Shown in pieces: positions 1 through 6,296 of a DNA stretch of 9,082 nt. Source of the DNA: Anaerolineae bacterium (GTDB taxonomy: Bacteria > Chloroflexota > Anaerolineae > 4572-78 > J111); contig JAGRBY010000271.1 of NCBI GenBank assembly GCA_020433835.1, forward strand, positions 1-9,082, given 5' to 3'. The notes under the pieces are model-generated. The model made no database searches. It was not told the origin of the DNA and was given only the letters and a program-made list of their open reading frames with translations. The stretch's first letter is position 1. Each line of letters begins with the position of its first letter. The translations under genes were made by a program, and so were the position numbers.

Positions 1-104
1 ACGAAAATTGTCTCGACTCCGGTTTCTTTGAGGGCGGCAATGACGTAACGGCCCAGAAAGCCGTCGCCGCCGGTGACCATGATGCGTTTGGTAGTTAAAT
101 CCAT
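1..104 (-). CDS. NAD-dependent epimerase/reductase, GDP-L-fucose synthase-like, N-terminal fragment (3' end outside window)
   Basis: Only the first 34 codons lie inside the window, reading from the ATG at 104 towards the left edge. They give MDLTTKRIMVTGGDGFLGRY followed by a helix and a strand ending in TIFV. The TGGxGFLG stretch (residues 11-18) is the dinucleotide-binding glycine motif of extended short-chain dehydrogenases that modify nucleotide sugars. The short N-terminus before the first beta strand and the strand ending 'IFV' resemble the bacterial GDP-L-fucose synthases, which make GDP-fucose from GDP-4-keto-6-deoxymannose in the cytoplasm. That sub-family call is inference, because other sugar epimerases share this motif and the catalytic Ser-Tyr-Lys region is not in view. 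The upstream ribosome site is weak (GGGG about 7 bases before ATG). It is the last gene seen in the minus-strand series and is separated from the GT2 gene by 155 bases, which leaves room for its own promoter. Confidence 0.8.
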   Translation of the reverse strand, partial: MDLTTKRIMVTGGDGFLGRYVIAALKETGVETIF

Positions 105-212
105 AATTTTGCCCCATTTCTTTTGGTTATAACGATGTGGTGGAGAAGTAATCCCATTCGCTGGCCAATACTAACGAGTTGATTTATCCAGGTTTTCTTT
201 TCCACGGCAGAA

Positions 213-241
213 AGTATAAACGGCTTCGAGCTTTTGAGCAA
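213..241 (-). promoter_or_regulatory. Candidate sigma-70-type promoter for the epimerase gene
   Basis: On the minus strand TTGCTC (241-236) and TATACT (218-213) are separated by exactly 17 bases. The -10 box matches the consensus at five of six positions; the -35 box matches only in its first three. It lies about 110 bases before the ATG at 104, in the intergenic stretch after the GT2 stop. Boxes of this quality occur by chance, so this is only a candidate. Confidence 0.3.
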
Positions 242-259
242 TCCAGGAAAATAAAGGTT

Positions 260-1192
260 TCAAGATGATCGTAATTTGCTACGGAGCAAATCATAATGCA
301 AACGCATCCAGGTTACTCCTGTGGGGCCGAGTGAAAGCGCCAGCAAATGAGGCAAAATGTGTAAGGAAGGAGAAAAGCTGCGGAGTGTTAATCGGCCAAA
401 ATGTTTCGCTTTCGACCAATGCGCCGAGCGGGCCTGGCGCAGCGTCTCGGCCAGGTAAACTGCGGTCTGTTCAGCCTGAAAACGGTGGGGAATTTGGGGG
501 TTGCCATAGCGCCGGGCTACGGTTTCGATCTCCTGAATGCGCCGCAAGGTGGCCTGGGTGGTCTTGGCCTGGGCATGAAAGCGTTCCCTGGCCAGGGTTA
601 GGGGGACATAATGTAAGTGGTATTTTTGTGACACCCTAAGCCAGAATTCATAGTCCAGGCAATATCTGAGAGTCTCGTCTAGTAGGCCAACCTCGCCGAG
701 CAGTTCGGCTCGCCAAAAAGCAGCGGGTTGGACAATGAAATCACCTTGACTGACCAAATCTCGAAAATTGGCAGGTTTGACATTTCCCCGGCGGCCGTAA
801 GCGCGACCAGCCTCGTCAACAGCTTCGGCGTCGCCATAGAGAAACTTGGCATCAGGGTGGTGGCTAAAGAAATTGGCTACCTGTAACAGCGTATCCGGCA
901 TAAATTCGTCATCGGCGTTGAGCCAACAAACGATTTCGCCGGTTGCCAGTTTGAAGCCTTTGTTAATAGCCTCTGCTTGTCCCTGATCCGCTTCCGAAAT
1001 CCAGCTCAGATGCGTTTGATAGTTGGTGAGGATATCTAGGGTGCCATCTGTTGACCCGCCATCAACGACAATGTACTCAAGTTGAGGATAGTTTTGGTTC
1101 AGCACACTTTGAATTGTACGCTCAATGAATTGAGCCTGATTAAAGGATGGTGTGATGACAGAGATTTTTAAGGATTGAGACGTCGCATTCAT
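260..1192 (-). CDS. Family 2 glycosyltransferase (GT-A fold), 310 aa
   Basis: This is a cytoplasmic or membrane-associated sugar transferase that probably adds one sugar from a nucleotide donor to a lipid-linked repeat unit. The GT-A domain occupies about residues 8-205. It opens with ISVITPSFNQ (10-19), followed by VVDGGSTDGTL (42-52), the GQAEAINKG segment (71-79) and the metal-binding DXD-type motif WLNADDEF (90-97, Asp94-Asp95). The acceptor-side motif YCLDYEFWLR spans 177-186, in the place where many GT2 enzymes carry the catalytic-base region. The C-terminal 100 residues are helical and have no motif I recognise. The ATG at 1192 overlaps the TGA of the upstream flippase-GT2 gene (ATGA, 1189-1192), which indicates translational coupling. 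Its sequence is close in style to the GT2 at 5022-6257 and to the truncated GT2 at the right edge. Donor and acceptor cannot be told from sequence. Confidence 0.93.
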   Translation of the reverse strand: MNATSQSLKISVITPSFNQAQFIERTIQSVLNQNYPQLEYIVVDGGSTDGTLDILTNYQTHLSWISEADQGQAEAINKGFKLATGEIVCWLNADDEFMPDTLLQVANFFSHHPDAKFLYGDAEAVDEAGRAYGRRGNVKPANFRDLVSQGDFIVQPAAFWRAELLGEVGLLDETLRYCLDYEFWLRVSQKYHLHYVPLTLARERFHAQAKTTQATLRRIQEIETVARRYGNPQIPHRFQAEQTAVYLAETLRQARSAHWSKAKHFGRLTLRSFSPSLHILPHLLALSLGPTGVTWMRLHYDLLRSKLRSS

Positions 1193-3753
1193 AGGACATA
1201 ATAAGTGATCACCCGACGAAAAACACTGGCAACAGTTCGATTGACGAGTTTGAAGACTAACCGGATCTGGCCCCAGACCTCCGGCACCCGGCCCGGTCTG
1301 ATCTTGAGCAGTTCGATAAAATAGCGACCGGCCCGGAGCGGTTGTCTCCGGTTCAGGGCATGAACACTCTTATGGAAGTTGAAATATATTCGGCGTAGGT
1401 GGATGATATTGACCGGAATCGTTTGCCCCCGTAACATCTTTTCGGCAAAAGCAATGTACGTTTGGTGTAACTCTTTTTGTTGTTCGTACGCCGCGATTCC
1501 GGCAAAGCGCATGATTAGGTCATAAATGCCCCATTTCAGGGTACTCAATTCCGACTCACTCAGATGATAAGGCAACTGATCTTTATCTAGCAAGTCTAAC
1601 CACAACTCCAGATCCTGTAGACTGTAGCCCTGTTGGATGGCCATAGCTGTGGAGTTGGCCCCATAACTGAGGCGGTATGTACCTAAACGGCGGGCAATAA
1701 AGCCTACGGGATAGTTGGCCGTAATCCGTACCCACATTTCCCAGTCGGAGTGGAGTTTCATCTGCTCGACCACGCCGCCTAACTTATCATAACATTCTTT
1801 CCGCACAAACACGGTCGGGGCGCGCATGACACATCGTTTTAGCAACGTGGGTAAAAAGGTTTCCCGAGAGAGAATGCGAGAATGGCGAAACAACATCTCG
1901 GGCTCGCGGTGACCTTCCGGGTGGAGCAACGTTAGACCAGAGAAAACTAGCCCTATGTCAGGATGTTGCTGAAAATAATCAACCACAGTTTCCAGTTGTT
2001 CAGTCGAAAAAAAATCATCGGCGTCGAGTTTGGTAACAAGTTCACCCTGGCAGAGACTCAGGGCTATATTCCAGGTTGGCGATATACCCAGGTTGCGGGC
2101 ATTATAATGAATTTTGACTTGTGGATGATTTTCATATTGAGAGAGCAATTGAGCCGTTTCGTCAGTGGAGCCGTCATCTATGACGATAAGTTCAAAGTTT
2201 TGATAGGTTTGCTTTAGCACGCTTTCAATTGCTTGAGTCACAAAGCAACTACAGTTGTACGTTTGAATAAAAACGCTGACTAAAGGATAGGGCCGTTTAA
2301 TCTGGTTCATGGCGGCTCGCCTCCTGGTCGGCGATATTGCCGAAATTAATTCTCGTAGCTCCGCTGGCTGTACCACGCGGAATCCTAGAATGAAGACAAC
2401 GTAAATGAGACTCCCCAGCACCGCTTGCCAGTATAACCCCGTTACGGGCAAGTAGCCAATTACGATTATTACAATTAGGGCTGCTAAAAGGGGGGTGAAT
2501 AAAATACGGCTCAATTTGAGCGGTTTTAGCTGCGTCCTGAGTTGGCTGGCATATAACAGGACTAAACAGAATTCGGCCGCAATAGCGGAAATGGCTGCAC
2601 CTATAAGGCCATAGACGGGGATCAGCCAGAAATTCAGGGCAATATTCGCCGTGACCGATAAGACCAGTCCCCAGACCGCTGGTTTTTCCCGGTTAATTGT
2701 TAAGAGGTAATATCTCAGAAATTCCGAAATAGCAGCCAATGGCGCTACCCAGATGAGCAGTGGCAGCACTATCGCCGCCGGGGTAAAGTCGGCTCCGTAC
2801 AGCAGCGGTATAAGCTGAGAAGCGATCAGGCTGAGACCGGCTGCTGCCGGTACGGCAATAATCACCAGGTATTTCAGCACCATTTCGCCGGTATGCGGCA
2901 CATTGGCCGGGTCTCGCGCATATTGGCGGCTGAGGGCCGGAAATAAAGCGGCATTAATTGAGTTAGGGATAACCATAATGCCGATAATCAGGGCATATGC
3001 TGCACCGTACCAGCCGACCATCTGCTCCGGCCAGAACCAGGCCAGGATAATCAAATCTATCCGTGAGGACCAACTAAGTAGTAATTTAATAAGACCAAAC
3101 GGTAGCGAGGCGTGGAGAAAACCTGGCCACAGCCTCGGCTTGATCTGCCACTGCAGGTTTGCCCTGTATTTCGCCAGTAATCGCCAGGCTAGCCAGATAG
3201 ACACCAATACATTTAACAGCCGAGCCAGAATAACCCCGGTTATATGCCAGCCAAACCATAAAAAAATAAAGCCCGTACCGACGAAAACCAGCAGGCCAAT
3301 GACGATGGCCAGGGTTGACAGATCAAAGCGCTCATGGGCCTGGAGCACGGCGTCGAGCGGATCATGAATGGCATATAATAGTAAAATCTGGCTGGCCAGG
3401 AAGGCTTGTAACAGAAATATCGGGTCGTAATTAAGTACCCAAACCGTACCCAAAATCAGCACCATACTGACCAGTGCCAAGAGAACCCGGATGATAATAA
3501 TATTGGCCGCGATATATTGGCTGCCGGGCTGTTTCTGAGCGATTTCACGGATCGCTAGTAACCCTAGCCCGGCATCGGCCAGCATTGAGTAGACAACTAC
3601 ATACGACCAGATGAGAGTGTAACGCCCGTAATCCTCATCGCCCAGATAGCGGACGATAAAGATGGTGAAAATAAAGGCAATTAGCTTAATGCTTAGTTTG
3701 CCAAAGGCGCTAAAAAATGAGTTTCGAGCGATAGTGGGGAGAAAACTTTCCAA
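1189..3753 (-). CDS. Wzx-type oligosaccharide flippase fused in frame to a family 2 glycosyltransferase, 854 aa
   Basis: Residues 1 to about 470 form a MOP-superfamily flippase with roughly 14 hydrophobic segments. The family feel is strong: RNSFFSAFGKL near the start, IVRYLGDEDYGRY (33-45), and LFPALSRQYARD (270-281). Such proteins move undecaprenyl-linked oligosaccharides across the inner membrane. Its usual length, about 480 residues, ends just where a complete GT2 begins at Met482. The GT2 half shows VSVFIQTYN (492-500), IVIDDGSTDE (523-532), the DXD motif LDADDFF (576-582) and HSDWEMWVR (669-677), then about 170 helical residues. The start is TTG at 3753: no ATG or GTG lies between it and the in-frame upstream stop, and the next internal Met is inside the membrane region. 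The frame is continuous, but a perfect AGGAGG precedes Met482 (see separate entry), so the GT2 may also be made alone. Alternative reading: two genes whose separating stop was lost by mutation or sequence error. Confidence 0.88.
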   Translation of the reverse strand: MESFLPTIARNSFFSAFGKLSIKLIAFIFTIFIVRYLGDEDYGRYTLIWSYVVVYSMLADAGLGLLAIREIAQKQPGSQYIAANIIIIRVLLALVSMVLILGTVWVLNYDPIFLLQAFLASQILLLYAIHDPLDAVLQAHERFDLSTLAIVIGLLVFVGTGFIFLWFGWHITGVILARLLNVLVSIWLAWRLLAKYRANLQWQIKPRLWPGFLHASLPFGLIKLLLSWSSRIDLIILAWFWPEQMVGWYGAAYALIIGIMVIPNSINAALFPALSRQYARDPANVPHTGEMVLKYLVIIAVPAAAGLSLIASQLIPLLYGADFTPAAIVLPLLIWVAPLAAISEFLRYYLLTINREKPAVWGLVLSVTANIALNFWLIPVYGLIGAAISAIAAEFCLVLLYASQLRTQLKPLKLSRILFTPLLAALIVIIVIGYLPVTGLYWQAVLGSLIYVVFILGFRVVQPAELRELISAISPTRRRAAMNQIKRPYPLVSVFIQTYNCSCFVTQAIESVLKQTYQNFELIVIDDGSTDETAQLLSQYENHPQVKIHYNARNLGISPTWNIALSLCQGELVTKLDADDFFSTEQLETVVDYFQQHPDIGLVFSGLTLLHPEGHREPEMLFRHSRILSRETFLPTLLKRCVMRAPTVFVRKECYDKLGGVVEQMKLHSDWEMWVRITANYPVGFIARRLGTYRLSYGANSTAMAIQQGYSLQDLELWLDLLDKDQLPYHLSESELSTLKWGIYDLIMRFAGIAAYEQQKELHQTYIAFAEKMLRGQTIPVNIIHLRRIYFNFHKSVHALNRRQPLRAGRYFIELLKIRPGRVPEVWGQIRLVFKLVNRTVASVFRRVITYYVL
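2308..2325 (-). promoter_or_regulatory. Internal Shine-Dalgarno site and ATG for the GT2 half of the fusion
   Basis: On the minus strand AGGAGG (2325-2320) stands 9 bases before an in-frame ATG (2310-2308, Met482 of the long frame). The same six bases encode Arg477-Arg478 of the flippase tail. This is the strongest ribosome-binding site I found in the window and lies exactly at the domain boundary. It suggests that the GT2 can be translated as a free 373-residue protein, whether or not the fusion is also made. Confidence 0.65.
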
Positions 3754-3801
3754 AGGTAGTCGACTTTCTTGGCCGCAAATTTTTTATTGCTGGTCGAGTA
3801 T

Positions 3802-3829
3802 ATGATAAATCTTTTGCACGTTAGCGCAA
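3802..3829 (-). promoter_or_regulatory. Candidate promoter for the flippase-GT2 operon
   Basis: On the minus strand TTGCGC (3829-3824) and TATCAT (3807-3802) are 16 bases apart. An overlapping alternative -10, TATACT, lies at 3802-3797. Transcription would start about 40 to 50 bases before the TTG start at 3753. The -10 boxes are good and the -35 is poor. The position just upstream of the first gene after the divergent gap is sensible, and the -35 and spacer are covered by an inverted repeat. Confidence 0.3.
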
Positions 3830-3832
3830 AAG
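3811..3832. repeat. 22-base imperfect palindrome in the divergent intergenic region, possible operator
   Basis: The arms CTTTTGC (3811-3817) and GCAAAAG (3826-3832) are perfect 7-base complements. One mismatch and one further C-G pair inside extend the symmetry to 9-base arms around a 4-base centre (3820-3823). No T-run follows on either strand, so it does not look like an intrinsic terminator. It overlaps the -35 and spacer of the candidate flippase promoter, a usual position for a repressor or activator site. No known regulator motif is recognised. Confidence 0.4.
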
Positions 3833-3872
3833 CAGCCCTGGGACTTATGCTGGAGGTGAGTTCCTTGTTGAC

Positions 3873-3901
3873 TGGTCAAAGCGAGATAACTCTGGTAATA
3901 T
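3873..3901 (+). promoter_or_regulatory. Candidate extended -10 promoter for the glycoside hydrolase gene
   Basis: TGGTAATAT (3893-3901) fits an extended -10 element (TGn plus TAATAT). A weak -35, TGGTCA at 3873-3878, lies 17 bases upstream of it. This would give a leader of about 125 bases before the ATG at 4033. A second extended -10, TGCTATGAT at 3957-3965, is an equally possible alternative with no clear -35. The whole gap 3754-4032 separates two divergently read genes and so should hold promoters for both. Confidence 0.25.
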
Positions 3902-4032
3902 ACTAATTGTTCAAACAAGTAGTGGTAGATGACAACGCATCCTTCGATACGACCTTTGCTATGATCTACTCAGGGTGCTGGCTGTTGAAATATGCAAAAT
4001 CAGTTAGTAGCTTTGGGGGATAAGGTATTGCC

Positions 4033-5025
4033 ATGAGAAAATTAAACCTGCCACTTGCGGGTCTTGTCTATTTTGCCATCTTGTTATTATGGTTTGGGCA
4101 TGTTTCGATAGTTTTCGCCCAGCCTCAAGCGCCTATACAAGATTCGGCCTGGTTACCCCAATCTCGGTTGTTCCACGAAACAGATCATTTGAGCCTGGTC
4201 AGCAGCAACGTTATCACGGTCTATCTGCCTATGGTTTATGGACCGCCGCCTCCTAGAAAAGGAGTGGGTGCGCCTGTCTCACCTGCATGCGTTGACCAGC
4301 AAACTTTGCAGGCTTCGTGGTACTTGAATTGGCGCATTAATCCTGATCCCACTTGTGGAGCTGAAAATGCTAACAAATTTGTACCCAGAATTTCCGGTGT
4401 TTTCGATGAGGGTACTCTCGCCCAGGCTGTTACCAATGCTCAAGCTTCGGGTTGGCTGATCGGTTTTAGTGAACCTAACCTACCCTGGCAAGGTAATCTG
4501 TCGCCAACACAAGGGGCAGTTTTATGGCGGCAAATTGAAAATGCAGCGATTCCTGCCGGCGTAAAATTGGTTTCACCGTCGCCTAATCAATATGACCCGG
4601 GTCAGAGTGATCCCTATGGCCACCAGTGGACCTGGGCGATGGTTGACGCCTATAAAGCTCTGTATGGTCCCAAGCCGCATTTTGATGCCCTTGGCTGGAA
4701 CATCTACAAGCGAACGCCCACCGAAATTCAGACCTACCTAAATGCTCGGCGCAATGAGGCGCTGGCTCGAGGCTACAATGTACCTTTTTGGATTTTAGAA
4801 TACGGAGGGGAGTGTTGGAACAGCAGTAAAAATGGCAATACGAGTGTTATGACCTCGATAACCCCTTGGTTTGAGACGACACCCTGGATTGACCGCTATG
4901 CCTGGTTTGCCAACCGGATTACCGGCGCAGAACCTTACGCTCCTGGTTGGCAGAGCTGCTCATTGATTAATCCCAGTACCGGCGCTCCCACTTCGCTCGG
5001 GCAAATTTATGTCGGTTATTATTAA
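4033..5025 (+). CDS. Secreted GH128/Asl1-like glycoside hydrolase, 330 aa
   Basis: This is probably an exported glycosidase of the Asl1-like/GH128 (clan GH-A, TIM barrel) type, a group that includes beta-1,3-glucanases. Residues 1-29 are a signal peptide: MRK, a hydrophobic core, and VFA before Gln30. A low-complexity stretch follows with VYLPMVYGPPPP (63-74), a linker style frequent in exported Chloroflexota proteins. The catalytic domain runs from about residue 85 to the end. GFSEPN (144-149) is the expected acid/base segment with Glu147, and FWILEYGGE (252-260) is the expected nucleophile strand with Glu256; VKLVSPSPNQ (177-186) and FDALGWNIY (217-225) are further conserved barrel strands. 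Ser146 occupies a position that is normally Asn. AAGG lies 7 bases before the ATG. It is the only plus-strand gene and its stop overlaps that of the neighbouring GT2 gene. A role in trimming or releasing the locus glycan is inference; the true substrate is unknown. Confidence 0.87.
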   Translation: MRKLNLPLAGLVYFAILLLWFGHVSIVFAQPQAPIQDSAWLPQSRLFHETDHLSLVSSNVITVYLPMVYGPPPPRKGVGAPVSPACVDQQTLQASWYLNWRINPDPTCGAENANKFVPRISGVFDEGTLAQAVTNAQASGWLIGFSEPNLPWQGNLSPTQGAVLWRQIENAAIPAGVKLVSPSPNQYDPGQSDPYGHQWTWAMVDAYKALYGPKPHFDALGWNIYKRTPTEIQTYLNARRNEALARGYNVPFWILEYGGECWNSSKNGNTSVMTSITPWFETTPWIDRYAWFANRITGAEPYAPGWQSCSLINPSTGAPTSLGQIYVGYY

Positions 5026-6257
5026 CCATTGCCGGGATCAAATGTGGTGGTACGAAGGGTTAAGCTAGCCATTTTTCTCGCCAACCGGCCTTTAATGGTG
5101 CGCAGCCTTGAGATGCCGGTAGTTCCCAAGAAGAGGTACAGTAACGACTGGAGCGCTTTAGGGCGCAATAACCCCCGCTTGGGCAAAGAAGGCCAACTTT
5201 CGGCCAGGAAATGCCAGCCCTGTCTCCAATTTTGAAATTTGATTTGTTCCAGGTTTTGATACAGGTTAAGATATGCTTTTAGTGCTTGTTCAACGGGCGA
5301 GTCGCCCAGACAAGCCGTGAATCGGGCAATTGTTTGTCGAGCTTCTGGATATTCTCTAAATGCCTGATGCCAGGGGCGAGTTGCGGTTTCAACAATGGGA
5401 AAAACGAAATCTGCCGTTTCATCAGTTGTCGGGCTTTTCTTATTAAAAGCTTGGGCCAGGTAGGTTTTAGCCGCTGCTACCTGATCGGTTCGGGCGAATT
5501 CAACTGCGCCTAACAGGTAGGCCCAGAATAACGCATCGGCCTGGTAGGCTTGTAACTGATTGTCAGGTCCAGACGTACTCTCTTGCAGGATGGGGATGAT
5601 CTCCGGCCAAAAATGGTCACTTTTTTCAACCGACTTTGTGCCCGTAGTAATCCGAAAGTTACCCCAGATCGCCGGAACCTGGGCAACTTGATAACGTTGG
5701 GCCATCCTCAACACAAATTCCCAGTCTAGCGTGTAATGTAGCTCCGGGCGCACCCCTCCACTTTTAATAATAATTTGCCGCCGAAAAAACATCCCGGCGT
5801 TAGGAATGATATTGCTGTACAATAATTTTTCGAGCGAAAATGGCGGTGGGTAATGCGTCTGAATAACATCCCCATTCTCATCAATGAAGTTAAAGCCGCC
5901 ATAAACCAGGCTGACGGTCGGGTGCGCCTGTAAAAAATTGATCGCGGCTGATACGGCCCCGGCTTGATAGGTATCGTCGGCATTAAGCCAGCCAATAAAA
6001 TCCCCTTTAGCTTGTTGAAAACCCTTGTTCAATGCATCGGCCTGGCCCTCATCAGGTTCTGAAACCCAGTTGAGTTTGTGATCGTATTTTTTTAGGATTT
6101 TCAACGTAGGGTCAGTTGAGCCGCCATCTATGACAATATGCTCGATATTAGGATAATCTTGGGCCAAAACAGAGGCAATTGCCATTTCTATATAATCAGC
6201 CGAATTGTAAGAAGGGGTGATGATAGAAACAAGCGGTAAGCCATTAGCCAACATCAT
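5022..6257 (-). CDS. Family 2 glycosyltransferase with long helical C-terminal extension, 411 aa
   Basis: The GT-A domain covers about residues 8-210. Visible motifs are VSIITPSYNSADYI (10-23), HIVIDGGSTDPTL (40-52), DEGQADALNKGF (69-80), the metal-binding WLNADDTY (90-97, Asp94-Asp95) and YTLDWEFVLR (175-184). Motif positions match the 310-residue GT2 at 260-1192 almost residue for residue, so the two are probably related copies. Residues from about 230 to 390 are an extra helical region, with pieces resembling helical-repeat packing but no family I can name. A GT2 of this kind would transfer a sugar on the cytoplasmic face during repeat-unit assembly. The frame opens with two ATGs (6257 and 6254). 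AGGTG ends only 1 base before the first and 4 before the second, so the second Met is slightly favoured. It follows the GT4 gene after 39 bases, in the same direction. Its TAA overlaps the stop of the hydrolase gene. Confidence 0.92.
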   Translation of the reverse strand: MMLANGLPLVSIITPSYNSADYIEMAIASVLAQDYPNIEHIVIDGGSTDPTLKILKKYDHKLNWVSEPDEGQADALNKGFQQAKGDFIGWLNADDTYQAGAVSAAINFLQAHPTVSLVYGGFNFIDENGDVIQTHYPPPFSLEKLLYSNIIPNAGMFFRRQIIIKSGGVRPELHYTLDWEFVLRMAQRYQVAQVPAIWGNFRITTGTKSVEKSDHFWPEIIPILQESTSGPDNQLQAYQADALFWAYLLGAVEFARTDQVAAAKTYLAQAFNKKSPTTDETADFVFPIVETATRPWHQAFREYPEARQTIARFTACLGDSPVEQALKAYLNLYQNLEQIKFQNWRQGWHFLAESWPSLPKRGLLRPKALQSLLYLFLGTTGISRLRTIKGRLARKMASLTLRTTTFDPGNG

Positions 6258-6296
6258 TCACCTGAACCTGCTTAAATTGAGGGTGAGGTAACATAT

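Noticed and set aside
274..291. Perfect 7-base inverted repeat ATTTGCT / AGCAAAT with a 4-base loop near the GT2 3' end
   Set aside because: Lies inside the coding sequence, is short and AT-rich, and has no following T-run, so I do not call it a terminator.
265..639. Plus-strand open frame of 124 codons (and a shorter one at 401-601)
   Set aside because: Lies antisense within the GT2 gene at 260-1192, whose motifs are clear; the plus-strand product has no recognisable domain.
2311..2345. Frameshift rather than stop loss as the cause of the flippase-GT2 fusion
   Set aside because: The frame that would end in an ATGA overlap at Met482 has a TAA only about 11 codons upstream, and the flippase tail reads naturally in its own frame to the Arg-rich end, so stop loss is simpler.
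2903..3367. Plus-strand open frame of 154 codons
   Set aside because: Antisense to the flippase membrane segments; composition is that of a shadow frame and there is no domain.
3811..3832. Hairpin as an intrinsic terminator
   Set aside because: No run of T follows on either strand and it lies upstream of both divergent genes rather than after a gene.
5726..5995. Minus-strand frame of 89 codons, and similar ones at 6482-6715 and 8265-8513
   Set aside because: Alternate frames inside well-supported glycosyltransferase genes.
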